A DNA stretch of 64,000 nt from an uncultured Bacteroides sp. (GTDB taxonomy: Bacteria > Bacteroidota > Bacteroidia > Bacteroidales > Bacteroidaceae): the NCBI GenBank assembly GCA_905201685.1, contig CAJKOW010000002.1, forward strand, positions 1 through 64,000. Reading direction: 5' to 3'. This document shows, piece by piece, positions 25,921-35,427 of the stretch. A program made the position numbers and the translations under genes. Numbering within the stretch: the stretch's first letter is position 1; each line of letters opens with the position of its first letter. Under the pieces are notes generated by a model. The model saw only the letters and a program-made list of their open reading frames with translations, did no database searches and had not been told where the DNA came from.

Positions 25921-28900
25921 ATGAAACCGGTTTCTGCCATAGGACTCGTCTTGTTGCTTTGCCTCAGTGCAGCACTGGGGGCGTGCGTAGGTACGGCGCC
26001 CAGCAAAGAACTCAGGCTGATTGATTCACTCAATCAGCGTGCCTATGTTTTCCGCTATAAAAACATCGATTCTTCTTGTCATGCAGCCATGCAAGCCTAT
26101 CAGTCCGTCAATCTGTATCGTGACGGGAAAGCAGAAGCCTGCAACAATTTAGGTTTCTGTGCTTTCATGCGCATGGACTTTGAAGAAGCCGAGAAATATT
26201 TCCGGAGAGTTTACAGTCTGACTAAAAACGAACTGGAACTGCTGATTGCCGATATCGGATTCATGAAAATCTACCAGCGTACGGCTCTCAACAAGGAGTT
26301 TTATGACTACCGAAACAGTGCTTTGCGACGGATGAAGCGCATTGCCGAAGACAGTAATCTGTTTGTTGACCGTCACGAACGGGCGAGGTTGGAATATGCC
26401 CGTTCGGAGTTTTACATTGTTTCGGCAGTCTATTACTACTATTTGCAACAACGTCCCGAAGCATTGGACAACATCAATCAGTTGAAGGAATCGGAACTGG
26501 CTGCCGATACGAGCCAATTACTTTACTATTATTATATAAAAGGAGCCACCTCTTTATGCGAAGCCGATACGCTTGAAGTACAACGCCTGTTGGAATTCGA
26601 TGCATTGTACAAGACTTGGCGCATTGCTTCACGAAAAGGTTATCTGTATTTTGAAGGGAACGGAATACAGGGGTTGGTCAATCTGATGGCTTCTTCTGCC
26701 GATTATGAACTCTTCAGGATACAACGTCCACATGCTCTGGAGCAGTTCGGGTATCCGCTCGACAGTCTTCTGCCCTTACGGCTCGGGCAGTTGGCTTTGC
26801 AGAAGTTTCGCCGATACAACGATCTCTATCAGATTGCAGGCGCCTACGTGTCGATAGGTAAGTATCTTAATGCTCACGGGCGCTATGCTGAAGCATTGGA
26901 TACTTTAAAACAGGCATTGGAGTGCGTCAACAGTCATCATCGGTTGTATTACGACTGCCACGACAGTTTGGACTGGATGAAGGCTGCCGATTATCGTGAC
27001 AATCCTTATGCCGAACGGGCATGGATGGAACAGAAATTGCGGACAGTACCCGAATGGATTTCACGCATTCGGGAGCAGTTAAGCGTATCGTTTTCCGGAC
27101 TGGGCATGAAGGAATATTCCGACTACAACCGGAACATCTATTTGGATATTTTGGAAAATACCCGTCAGGACAAGGAGCTGGAAAGCCGCTATCAGGCATT
27201 GGAAACTGAGTCGCGTCAGCTCAATCTGGTGCTGGCAAGTGTGATTCTGGGCCTAATTGGTGTTTTCATCATTTTTTGGCTTTTCAATAAGAACTCGAAG
27301 AAACGCAACAAGCAACACCTGTATCGGTTGAAACAGATGCTGGATATCTGTCAGAGGATAACGGCTGCCATTCCGGCCGACGCCCAGACCGAACAGGAAA
27401 TTATTGACGCCATACAGGATGCTGTACGTCCGCAAATGAAGAGCCTGTTCGGAGTGGAGGATATCGGCATTGATAACGGGCAGTTTGTCTTGTCTAAACG
27501 AATAGGAAAGGACGAACAAGCCATGTTGCAAGTCATTAACCCCTATGTACAATGGGCCTTGGACAACGGCATGACTGCCATTTCGTTAGGCGACGAACGC
27601 CGCCGATTAGAAAAACAACGTTACATTTACGAACAGCACATTGCAGGTAACAAGCGGCAGAATATCGTAAAGAAAGCCTGTCTGGCCATCGTGAATGGCA
27701 TTCATCCCTACATAGACCGCATCATCAATGAGGTGCAAAAAATCGTCCGCGACGGTGCAAACATGAGCGATCGAGTAAGAAATGAAAAATACGAGTATTT
27801 GGATGAATTGGTGACGGCCATCAATGAATATAACGATATTCTGGCATTGTGGATAAAAATGCGACAGGGTACGCTGAGCCTGAACATCGAGAATTTTGCA
27901 TTGAATGAATTGTTCCAGTTGATACACAAAGGGAGCCGGGCTTTCGAGATGAAACAGTTGAACCTGAATGTTGAATCAACCGATGCCTGGGTGAAGGCAG
28001 ACAAGGCACTGACTCTTTTTATGATCAACACGCTTGCCGAGAACGCCCGTAAATATACCCAGGCCGGAGGCTCAGTGAAAGTATATGCCCGACAGGAGCC
28101 GGACTATGTCGAGATTTCGGTAGAAGACAACGGATGTGGATTGTCCGCCGACGATGTGTCGCGTATCATCGGAGAAAAAGTGTACGATTCGAAGAATATC
28201 GGTATGGATCTTGCTACCGACCGCGAAGCATTGCAGAAGAACAAGGGAAGCGGCTTCGGACTGATGAACTGCCGGGGTATTATCGAAAAGTACAGAAAGA
28301 CGAACGAACTGTTCCGTGTCTGTCTGTTTGCGGTGAAAAGCACGCCCGGAAAAGGAAGCTGTTTTTACTTTCGTCTGCCTGTCGGAGTGCGGAAAGTGCT
28401 GACTGCATTGGCTTTGCTGTTTGTAGGCATTTCCGGTTTGACTTCCTGCAACGACAGCGTCCAGTCGGAACCCATGGACAGCATGATTCCCGATTCGCTG
28501 GAACTGATTGCCCGGCATGAATATGAGCTGTTGCTCGACTCGGCCTCCGGTTATGCCGATGCGGCCTATTACTGCAACATTGACGGCGAATATGCGTGGG
28601 CACTGCAATATATCGATTCGGCCATGATGTGTCTGAACAAACATTATCGGAAGTACGCTCCTGTCGTGGGACGCACCATGACACTTGAGGGCAGCGGAGA
28701 ACCGGCTGAATTGGATTGGTGGAACGAGCTGTTCAATTCCGATTATCACGTCATCCTCGACATTCGCAACGAAGCAGCGGTGGCATTTCTGGCCTTGAAG
28801 CAGTGGGACGCTTACCGGTATAACAATAATGCCTATACCATCCTGTACAAGTTGCTTGGTGAAGACCAGTCGCTGGAGGACTATTGCAGGCAACTGGAGC

Positions 28901-30297
28901 GTTCCACCAACAACAAGATGGTAGGACTCTGGCTTTCCATCATGCTGATTATTGCGCTGTTGGTCGGATATTATATACTTTATTTCCGCAAGCGTTGGGT
29001 CAACCGCTGGAATCTGGAACAGGTACTTGAAATCAACCGGATAGTCTTTGCTGCATCTAACAGCGACCTGGCGCACGATAGCCCGGACAAGCTGGACGAA
29101 GTGCCCCGGCAGATTGTGAACGAAGCCTTCGATGCGGTCAACGAATTGCTTTGCATCGATCGGTTGAGTATTGCTGTTTACAACGAATCGTCGCATCAGT
29201 TGCAATACGCTTCCTGTCCTCCGGAAAACATGGTTTCAGGGACAGGGATGGCATCGGCTCCTGAAGCTGCGACAGACGCGCAACACTGGCGGGAAGCCTT
29301 GATGCAACGCTGTTACGAAGAAAGAATTTACCTGTCACAGACCGGTATTCAGGCATTCCCGTTGACACTCGATACGGGTGAGACCCACCGCTGTATCGGC
29401 GTATTGTGCATCGAACGCAGCGAAGGAAGCGAACAGACAGCCGACCACCTGCTGTTGGAACTGATAGCCCGCTATGTAGCCATTGTCGTGTTCAACGCCG
29501 TTGTGAAGCTGGCCGTCAAATACAGAGACATTGAGACCGCACAAGACGAAGCGCGGCGTGCATCATGGGAAGACAGTATGCTGCACGTACAGAATATGGT
29601 ATTGGACAACTGCCTTTCGACCATCAAGCACGAGACCCTTTATTATCCCAGTAAAATCAAACAACTGATAGGCAAGCTGCGTTCCGGCAGCTTGTCGGCA
29701 AAAGAGGAACAGGAGACCGTTACCGCCATAGCCGAGCTGATAGAATACTATAAAGGTATTTTTACAATACTTAGCCAGTGTGCTTCGCGCCAGCTGGAAG
29801 AAGTCACCTTCCGTCGATCGACCATTGCGGTGGATGACCTGATGACGGCTGCGGAAAAATATTTCCGCAAGGCGCACAAAAATAAGAATCCCGGTATTAC
29901 CTTCTGCACCAAACGTCTGCAAGCCAGTGTGACAGGCGATGTCAATCAGCTGAATTTTCTACTGGAAAATCTGATCGATGAAGCTCTGTCCGATTCTGTT
30001 TCCGGTGAGATTCGGTTAGAAGCATGCAAGGACGGACGCTTTATCCGTTTCTTCTTTGTCGATACCCGGCGCACCAGGACACAAGATGAGCTGAATAAAC
30101 TATTCTATCCCAATCTGGAACGTATGTCGGCCGGAGAACAGGGCAAGCTGAAAGGCACCGAATACCTGATATGCAAACAGATAATCCGCGACCACGACGA
30201 GTTTGCCGGATTGCGTGGTTGTCGCATCAATGCTGAAGTGAATGCCGGTGAAAGCGGTTTTACGGTATATTTCACTATTCCGCAGAAAGGAGTGTGA
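25921..30297 (+). CDS. Tandem two-module membrane sensor histidine kinase (DUF5112/DUF5113-like)
   Basis: A 1458-residue membrane protein that looks like two sensor kinases joined end to end. Module 1 has a signal with lipobox LGAC (Cys22), TPR-like helices to about 430, a membrane helix (about 433-455), a phospho-acceptor candidate in NGIHPYIDRI (about 594), and a good HATPase: N-box AENARKY, DNGCGLS and GSGFGLMNCRGI (about 700-790). Module 2 has a hydrophobic segment with a second lipobox-like end GLTSC (about 820-842), a helical region, a membrane helix (about 996-1018), a GAF-like part, a histidine in STIKHETLYY (about 1234) and a degenerate ATPase domain without clear G-boxes. Four alternating membrane crossings, with the first being the signal, fit the topology. 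The response regulator next door is the likely partner. The stimulus is unknown. I recall DUF5112 and DUF5113 names for this group, without certainty. Confidence 0.82.
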   Translation: MKPVSAIGLVLLLCLSAALGACVGTAPSKELRLIDSLNQRAYVFRYKNIDSSCHAAMQAYQSVNLYRDGKAEACNNLGFCAFMRMDFEEAEKYFRRVYSLTKNELELLIADIGFMKIYQRTALNKEFYDYRNSALRRMKRIAEDSNLFVDRHERARLEYARSEFYIVSAVYYYYLQQRPEALDNINQLKESELAADTSQLLYYYYIKGATSLCEADTLEVQRLLEFDALYKTWRIASRKGYLYFEGNGIQGLVNLMASSADYELFRIQRPHALEQFGYPLDSLLPLRLGQLALQKFRRYNDLYQIAGAYVSIGKYLNAHGRYAEALDTLKQALECVNSHHRLYYDCHDSLDWMKAADYRDNPYAERAWMEQKLRTVPEWISRIREQLSVSFSGLGMKEYSDYNRNIYLDILENTRQDKELESRYQALETESRQLNLVLASVILGLIGVFIIFWLFNKNSKKRNKQHLYRLKQMLDICQRITAAIPADAQTEQEIIDAIQDAVRPQMKSLFGVEDIGIDNGQFVLSKRIGKDEQAMLQVINPYVQWALDNGMTAISLGDERRRLEKQRYIYEQHIAGNKRQNIVKKACLAIVNGIHPYIDRIINEVQKIVRDGANMSDRVRNEKYEYLDELVTAINEYNDILALWIKMRQGTLSLNIENFALNELFQLIHKGSRAFEMKQLNLNVESTDAWVKADKALTLFMINTLAENARKYTQAGGSVKVYARQEPDYVEISVEDNGCGLSADDVSRIIGEKVYDSKNIGMDLATDREALQKNKGSGFGLMNCRGIIEKYRKTNELFRVCLFAVKSTPGKGSCFYFRLPVGVRKVLTALALLFVGISGLTSCNDSVQSEPMDSMIPDSLELIARHEYELLLDSASGYADAAYYCNIDGEYAWALQYIDSAMMCLNKHYRKYAPVVGRTMTLEGSGEPAELDWWNELFNSDYHVILDIRNEAAVAFLALKQWDAYRYNNNAYTILYKLLGEDQSLEDYCRQLERSTNNKMVGLWLSIMLIIALLVGYYILYFRKRWVNRWNLEQVLEINRIVFAASNSDLAHDSPDKLDEVPRQIVNEAFDAVNELLCIDRLSIAVYNESSHQLQYASCPPENMVSGTGMASAPEAATDAQHWREALMQRCYEERIYLSQTGIQAFPLTLDTGETHRCIGVLCIERSEGSEQTADHLLLELIARYVAIVVFNAVVKLAVKYRDIETAQDEARRASWEDSMLHVQNMVLDNCLSTIKHETLYYPSKIKQLIGKLRSGSLSAKEEQETVTAIAELIEYYKGIFTILSQCASRQLEEVTFRRSTIAVDDLMTAAEKYFRKAHKNKNPGITFCTKRLQASVTGDVNQLNFLLENLIDEALSDSVSGEIRLEACKDGRFIRFFFVDTRRTRTQDELNKLFYPNLERMSAGEQGKLKGTEYLICKQIIRDHDEFAGLRGCRINAEVNAGESGFTVYFTIPQKGV

Positions 30298-30408
30298 AAA
30301 TGGAGAGAACCGGAGAGAAAAGAAGACACCGGAGTATAACCCTGATCTTCTTTTTCGTCAGGGGGTAAAAAGTCAATGAGGCTTTTCCTCGGATAGGATT
30401 AAATCCAT

Positions 30409-30416
30409 ATCTTTGT
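30409..30416 (+). promoter_or_regulatory. Possible -7 element before the response regulator gene
   Basis: TATCTTTG, about 100 bp upstream of ATG 30516, matches TAnnTTTG. The -33 position reads TTTTC rather than TTTG. It would allow the regulator to be expressed apart from the kinase. Confidence 0.4.
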
Positions 30417-30515
30417 AGGTAATTCGACCCCGGTTGTAAGGAGATGATGGTTATAGCAGATTTTGCTTGAGCCGGATTGTGTAATAAAGTTATATCTTAG
30501 AATATCATATAGAAC

Positions 30516-31235
30516 ATGAAGTATAAAGTTGTTATTGTAGAGGATGTCAAATTGGAACTGAAGGGGACGGAAGAAATATTCCGTCACGAAATACCCGAAG
30601 CGGAAGTCATTGGCACCGCTATGACGGAACAGGAGTTTTGGGCACTGATGCAGGTACAGGTCCCCGACCTGGTTTTGCTGGATCTGGGATTAGGTGGTTC
30701 TACAACCATCGGTGTCGAGATATGCCGTAACATATTCAAGCGATACCCCGGCGTACATGTGCTGATATTTACCGGCGAGATACTGAACGAGAAACTGTGG
30801 GTTGATGTACTTGATGCCGGTGCCGACGGTATTATCCTGAAAACGGGCGAACTGCTGACCCGGACAGACGTCCAAGCCGTCATGGATGGCAAGAAGTTAG
30901 TGTTCAATTATCCCATTCTGGAAAAGATTGTCGAACGCTTCAAGCGTTCGGTCATCAATGATACCAAACGTCAGGAAGCCATCATCAGTTACGACATCGA
31001 CGAGTACGACGAACGTTTCCTGCGCCATCTGGCATTGGGATATACAAAGGAAATGATAGCCAACCTGAAGGGAATGCCATTCGGTGTAAAGTCGCTCGAG
31101 AAACGTCAGAACGAATTGGTAGGCCGGTTGTTCCCGCCGGGCGAACGGGTGGGAGTGAATGCAACCCGATTGGTGGTACGTGCCTTGGAACTGCGCATTC
31201 TCGACATTGACAATCTGGAACCGGACGACGAATAA
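30516..31235 (+). CDS. Response regulator with divergent LuxR-like output domain
   Basis: A 239-residue cytoplasmic regulator. The receiver domain (1-125) has the acidic pair Glu9-Asp10, phospho-acceptor Asp56 in LVLLDLGLGG, a Thr in LIFTGEI and the Lys of ILKTGE, so it should be phosphorylatable. The C-terminal part (about 165-235) reads RFLRHLALGYTKEMIANL and later VVRALELRILD, which has the spacing of a LuxR/NarL helix-turn-helix but is diverged. This matches a Bacteroidetes-specific output domain that I recall as DUF5932. It lies 218 bp after the tandem kinase gene, with which it probably forms a two-component pair, and 7 bp before the AbgT transporter gene. Confidence 0.85.
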   Translation: MKYKVVIVEDVKLELKGTEEIFRHEIPEAEVIGTAMTEQEFWALMQVQVPDLVLLDLGLGGSTTIGVEICRNIFKRYPGVHVLIFTGEILNEKLWVDVLDAGADGIILKTGELLTRTDVQAVMDGKKLVFNYPILEKIVERFKRSVINDTKRQEAIISYDIDEYDERFLRHLALGYTKEMIANLKGMPFGVKSLEKRQNELVGRLFPPGERVGVNATRLVVRALELRILDIDNLEPDDE

Positions 31236-31242
31236 ACGATCC

Positions 31243-32706
31243 ATGTACCCGATGAAAACCAAATGGAGAATTCCGCACCCCGCCACCATGTTTTTTGTGC
31301 TGACTATGGCAGTGGTGTTCCTGTCGTGGATATTCAATGTTTACGATGTAAGCGTACTCCATCCTGAAACCGGCAAAGAAATACATGTTCAGAGCCTGTT
31401 GAGCCCGGAAGGAATCCGCTGGTGGCTGCGGCATGTGATCACCAATTTTACCGGATTCGAGCCTTTGGGCATGGTGATGATAGCCATGTTTGGTATAGGT
31501 GTGGCACAGCATTCCGGCTTTATTGACGCCTGCATCCGTCTTGTTGCGCGTCGGGGTACGCATCCCAGAGTGATCATCCTCGGTGTCATTGCATTGGGAA
31601 TCCTCTCCAACGTAGTGGGCGATGCCGGCTACATCATCCTGTTGCCCATCGCTGCCGCTTTATTCCATTCGGCTGGTCTGCATCCGGTGGGCGGCATCAT
31701 AACGGCTTATGTCGCCGTGTCGTGCGGATACAGTGCCAACGTAGTGATGAGTACCCTCGATCCGCTATTGGCCGCCACAACACAGGAAGCTGCCGATACG
31801 GTGTCTGTTTCGTCGGGACAGATTGGACCTATGTGCAATTACTACTTCTTCGCCGTTTCTACCTTTCTGTTGCTCCCTATCATTTATTTCATCACGCGGC
31901 GCAATCTTCTTCCGACTTTAGGTACCTATGCCGGTGAAGTCAGCTTCGGAGGCTACAAACAATTGTCGCGCAAAGAGCGCAGAGCAGTCCAGATAGCCTG
32001 TATCATTTGCCTGCTTTACGTGTTATTCATATTGGGGGCGACTTTCGCTTCCTGGGGCATTTTGCGCGGAGTCAATGGCAGCCTGATGCGCTCACCGTTC
32101 ATCATGGGCATTCTGTTTCTGCTCTCATTCGGCATTGGACTGACGGGCATGGTGTTTGGCTTTGTCTCCGGCCGTTATCGTTCCGATGGGGATGTAATCG
32201 AGGGATTGACGTATCCGATGAAATTATTGGGCGTCTATTTCGTCATCGCTTTCTTTGCTTCGCAGATGTTTGCCTGCCTTGAATATTCCCAACTGGACAA
32301 ATGCTTGGCCATCATGGGTGCCGACATGCTCGTGTCCTTGCGTATGGACAGCCTGTGGATACTGATTCTGTTCATTCTGTTTACTGCGATAGTCAATCTG
32401 TTCATGGTCTCTGCTACAGCCAAGTGGGCTTTTATGGCTTTCATTTTTGTTCCGGTACTGGCTCGGATGGGCATTACGCCCGAAACAGCGCAGTGCGCTT
32501 TCCGCATCGGCGACAGTGCCACCAACGCCATCACTCCTTTCATGTTCTACATGCCACTGGTACTTACGTATATGCAACAGTATGTTCCGAAATCTACTTA
32601 CGGCTCTCTGCTGAAATATACATGGCGCTATGCAATAGCCATTTTGTTGTCCTGGATGCTTTTGTTTGTCCTTTGGTATGCAGCCGGTCTGCCTTTGGGA
32701 CTCTGA
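31243..32706 (+). CDS. AbgT-family transporter
   Basis: A 487-residue inner-membrane protein with about 11-12 hydrophobic segments. AbgT proteins import p-aminobenzoyl-glutamate, or in some species export sulfonamides. Family traits include the N-terminal IPHPATMFF, GFEPLGMVMIAMFGIGVA, SNVVGDAGYIILLPIAAALFHSAG (hairpin region) and FRIGDSATNAITPFMFYMPL, which lies near the substrate/sodium sites in known structures. ATG 31243 starts 7 bp after the regulator stop; ATG 31252 is also possible. The tight spacing suggests the regulator and transporter share a transcript. A strong bidirectional terminator follows. Confidence 0.9.
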   Translation: MYPMKTKWRIPHPATMFFVLTMAVVFLSWIFNVYDVSVLHPETGKEIHVQSLLSPEGIRWWLRHVITNFTGFEPLGMVMIAMFGIGVAQHSGFIDACIRLVARRGTHPRVIILGVIALGILSNVVGDAGYIILLPIAAALFHSAGLHPVGGIITAYVAVSCGYSANVVMSTLDPLLAATTQEAADTVSVSSGQIGPMCNYYFFAVSTFLLLPIIYFITRRNLLPTLGTYAGEVSFGGYKQLSRKERRAVQIACIICLLYVLFILGATFASWGILRGVNGSLMRSPFIMGILFLLSFGIGLTGMVFGFVSGRYRSDGDVIEGLTYPMKLLGVYFVIAFFASQMFACLEYSQLDKCLAIMGADMLVSLRMDSLWILILFILFTAIVNLFMVSATAKWAFMAFIFVPVLARMGITPETAQCAFRIGDSATNAITPFMFYMPLVLTYMQQYVPKSTYGSLLKYTWRYAIAILLSWMLLFVLWYAAGLPLGL

Positions 32707-32752
32707 CGACTCCTTCTGTTCGTGGCCGTCTAAAGTAGCTGTTTAGAAATAC

Positions 32753-32807
32753 AAAGAGGCTCTTTAGCAAGCTAACTATGGACTTTAGCCGGCTAAAGAG
32801 CCTCTTT
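32753..32807. terminator. Bidirectional terminator
   Basis: A perfect 16-bp stem (AAAGAGGCTCTTTAGC, 32753-32768, against 32792-32807) with a 23-nt loop and T or A runs on both sides. It lies between the convergent AbgT and DUF4923 genes. Confidence 0.88.
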
Positions 32808-32838
32808 TCAATAAATGGATTTTTATCCTATGTCGGGG

Positions 32839-33435
32839 CTACTCTTTTTTCAAGGCAAACCCCAGCATCATGCCATCGTAGCTGTCGGCCAGCGAACTGA
32901 TTGCCTGCAATGTGGTATTATTACTCTTGCTAGAAAGGAATGTTATCAGATCCAGCAGTTTGTCCGAATTGAACAGCAGGTCCATGTTGGTGGAAGTGCA
33001 GTTCAGTTTCGCATTAATGCCTACCAGCTTGGCAAACTTCAGATTGACTTTGCCTGTTTCCTGATTGTACGAGTAAGTGCCTCCCATGTTTCTTGTACCC
33101 AGTTTGGCATTAAACGTACTGTCGGCATTGAACGTAAAAGCCAGCTTCCCTTCGGTGATACCGAATTTGCTGAGTTGTTCGTTCAGCTTGCTTTCGGCTG
33201 CACTGGCCGCTACCTTTCCTCCGGCAGCCTGCAACAGGTTGTCCGATTCGAATTCGATGGCCGATCCGGAGAAGGTCCATGTGCCCACCATACTTGCCGT
33301 ATTCTTTCCGGTGATGGTACTTACGATGTTCTCTACATTGTCTTTACTGAACAGATCCTTTAAGGATTGTGCCCGACTGCTGCCGCTTATCAGCAACATG
33401 GCAATGAATAATTGTAAAAAAACAGACTTTTTCAT
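32839..33435 (-). CDS. DUF4923-family secreted protein
   Basis: A 198-residue exported protein with signal peptide ending GSSRAQ. After SLKDLFSKDNVENIVSTITGK the chain reads MVGTWTFSGSAIEFES and then alternating strands such as KLAFTFNADSTFNAKLG and GTYSYNQETGKVNLKF, consistent with a lipocalin-like beta-barrel. It matches my recollection of the Bacteroidetes family DUF4923. The family has no established function. It probably sits in the periplasm and may bind a hydrophobic ligand (inference). It lies 20 bp downstream of engB on the same strand. Confidence 0.8.
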   Translation of the reverse strand: MKKSVFLQLFIAMLLISGSSRAQSLKDLFSKDNVENIVSTITGKNTASMVGTWTFSGSAIEFESDNLLQAAGGKVAASAAESKLNEQLSKFGITEGKLAFTFNADSTFNAKLGTRNMGGTYSYNQETGKVNLKFAKLVGINAKLNCTSTNMDLLFNSDKLLDLITFLSSKSNNTTLQAISSLADSYDGMMLGFALKKE

Positions 33436-33455
33436 TTGGTTCGTTGATTTTAGTG

Positions 33456-34058
33456 TTATATTTTCAGCTCTTTATTGATGCTTTCGATGTAGTTCAGTAT
33501 TTCGTCCCTTCCGGTCTTGTCCTCGGACGAAGTAACGAAGTAGGGAGGAAGTTCTTCCCATTGTTCTTGTAGCCGTTGCAGATACAGTTTGATGTTTGTC
33601 CCCAATTTCCCGCTTTTCAGCTTGTCGGCTTTAGTGAATATAATGGAAAAAGGGATTCCGTTTTCGCCCAACCATTCGATGAATTTCAGGTCGATGGACT
33701 GCGGCTCGTGGCGGCTATCCACTAAAACGAACAGGTTGGTCATTTGTTCACGCTGCAGTATGTAGCTGCTTATGATTTTCTCTATTTGTTCTTGTCCTTT
33801 CTGCCCCCGTTTGGCATAGCCGTATCCCGGCAGATCGACCAGATACCAACTCTTGTTGATCAGGAAATGGTTGATAAGCATCGTCTTGCCCGGAGTAGCA
33901 GATGTCATAGCCAGTCCTTTCCGTCCTGTCAGCATGTTAATCAGGCTCGATTTTCCCACATTGGATCTTCCTATAAACGCATATTCGGGAAGGTTTCCTG
34001 TCGGACATTTCCTTACATCGGTATTGCTGATGACAAATTCTGCACTTGTAATATTCAT
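33456..34058 (-). CDS. engB: Ribosome biogenesis GTPase EngB/YsxC
   Basis: A 200-residue cytoplasmic GTPase of the TrmE-Era-EngA-YihA-Septin group, essential in many bacteria for 50S subunit assembly. G-motifs: G1 GRSNVGKSSLINML, G2 region TPGKTMLINHF, G3 DLPGYGYAKR, G4 FTKADK and G5 SSE in VTSSEDKTG. Length is typical. It probably shares a transcript with the following DUF4923 gene. A minus-strand TACCTTTG at 34146-34139 could be its -7 element. Confidence 0.96.
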   Translation of the reverse strand: MNITSAEFVISNTDVRKCPTGNLPEYAFIGRSNVGKSSLINMLTGRKGLAMTSATPGKTMLINHFLINKSWYLVDLPGYGYAKRGQKGQEQIEKIISSYILQREQMTNLFVLVDSRHEPQSIDLKFIEWLGENGIPFSIIFTKADKLKSGKLGTNIKLYLQRLQEQWEELPPYFVTSSEDKTGRDEILNYIESINKELKI

Positions 34059-34190
34059 AATAATCAGTTAGTTTATAGTTATGTTTCGCTATATAAGGAA
34101 GTCTGTCGAAGTATCGACCTATCGTTCAACTCCTTATGCAAAGGTAATACTTATTTCAAAAAAATCTCGCCTATAATTCAGATTTCTGTT

Positions 34191-34198
34191 TATCTTTG
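34191..34198 (+). promoter_or_regulatory. Possible -7 element of the recR operon
   Basis: TATCTTTG followed by CA matches the Bacteroidetes -7 consensus, 115 bp before recR. No clear TTTG lies at the -33 position. Confidence 0.45.
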
Positions 34199-34313
34199 CA
34201 CGCCCGAAAGTGCAGGTTTTTAGCTAAAAGATGTCAAAATAGGATGATTGCTCTGTTGTAGAATTTAGTTGTTTGCCTAAACTGCGGGAGACGATATATT
34301 TACGTATGAAAGT

Positions 34314-34934
34314 ATGAATGGACAATATCCTTCCACATTGTTGGAGAAAGCTGTAAACGAATTTGCCAAGCTGCCCGGTGTAGGACGGAAGACGGCTATG
34401 CGGCTGGTATTGCACCTGCTGCGGCAAGACACGGCCACGGTCGAAGCATTTGGCAATGCGATCATTACGCTGAAGCATGAAGTGAAGTATTGTAAGGTGT
34501 GCCATAACATCTCCGATACGGAAGTGTGCCACATCTGTTCCAATCCGCAACGCGACGCATCGACAGTGTGTGTGGTCGAAAATATCCGCGATGTCATGGC
34601 CGTAGAGGCGACACAGCAGTTTCACGGATTGTATCACGTGCTTGGTGGTGTCATTTCGCCGATGGACGGTGTGGGACCGAGCGATCTGCAAATCGACAGC
34701 CTGGTGAAGCGGGTAGCCGAAGGAGGCATCAAGGAGGTGATTCTGGCCCTCAGCACAACGATGGAAGGCGATACAACCAATTTCTATATATACCGGAAAC
34801 TGGAAAAGATGGACGTGAAGCTGTCCGTGATAGCCCGTGGCATTTCGGTGGGTGACGAACTGGAATATACCGATGAAGTCACTTTGGGCCGTAGCATTGT
34901 GAACCGGACACTGTTTACGGGAGGAGTGTTATAA
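34314..34934 (+). CDS. recR: Recombination mediator protein RecR
   Basis: A 206-residue cytoplasmic protein that, with RecO (and RecF), helps load RecA at gaps. It has the helix-hairpin-helix KLPGVGRKTAMRLVLHLL (about 18-35), a four-cysteine zinc finger (CKVCHNISDTEVCHIC), and a Toprim domain with VVENIRDVMAVE and the C-terminal ARGISVGDELEYTDEVTLG. Length is normal. It opens a compact group with a small membrane protein and a GNAT enzyme. Confidence 0.96.
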   Translation: MNGQYPSTLLEKAVNEFAKLPGVGRKTAMRLVLHLLRQDTATVEAFGNAIITLKHEVKYCKVCHNISDTEVCHICSNPQRDASTVCVVENIRDVMAVEATQQFHGLYHVLGGVISPMDGVGPSDLQIDSLVKRVAEGGIKEVILALSTTMEGDTTNFYIYRKLEKMDVKLSVIARGISVGDELEYTDEVTLGRSIVNRTLFTGGVL

Positions 34935-34968
34935 AGACATGTTTTTATAGAATGTAAGCTTTTGTAAA

Positions 34969-35427
34969 ATGGAGGAACGAATTAAACAGGTTACACGGTT
35001 GCTGAAAGTGCTTTATGCATGCTACTGGCTGTTGGCCGTTTTCATTGTAGTATGCTCCGAAACTACCGACTATTGGACCGGATTGTATGCCGACGATGTA
35101 CGCACTACCTTTGAAGCCGAAACGATAACGATTCTGCTGGCTGTTGTTTGCGTACCTGTCTCGCTGAAACTTTTTTCATGGGTGCTCGACCATAAAATAG
35201 ATGTTGTCAGTCTGCCGGTGGCTTTGCGACTGTATGCACGATGGAACGCGGTACGTCTGGTACTGCTGGCATTGCCGGTTGTGGCGGGCTTGTTTACCTA
35301 TTACCTGACATTGAGTACCAAAGGAGTGCTGTGTGCCCTGATAGCACTGACAGCCTCTTTGTTTTGCATTCCCGGCGAAAACCGTCTGCGCAAGGAATTG
35401 CGCATCGATAAAGAAAAAGAAGCATGA
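34969..35427 (+). CDS. Small four-helix membrane protein, function unknown
   Basis: A 152-residue protein with four predicted membrane helices: VLYACYWLLAVFIVVCS (about 13-29), TITILLAVVCVPVSLKLF (about 52-70), LVLLALPVVAGLFTYYL (about 90-107) and LCALIALTASLFCIP (about 113-128), followed by a charged tail rich in Lys and Glu. I do not recognise a named family. It follows recR by 34 bp and overlaps the downstream acetyltransferase by 4 bp (ATGA), so it is translationally coupled to the latter. No catalytic motif is visible. Confidence 0.75.
   Translation: MEERIKQVTRLLKVLYACYWLLAVFIVVCSETTDYWTGLYADDVRTTFEAETITILLAVVCVPVSLKLFSWVLDHKIDVVSLPVALRLYARWNAVRLVLLALPVVAGLFTYYLTLSTKGVLCALIALTASLFCIPGENRLRKELRIDKEKEA

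Noticed and set aside
30301..30370. Terminator after the tandem kinase (CCCTGA...TCAGGG)
   Set aside because: The stem is 6 bp with no T-run, too weak to call.
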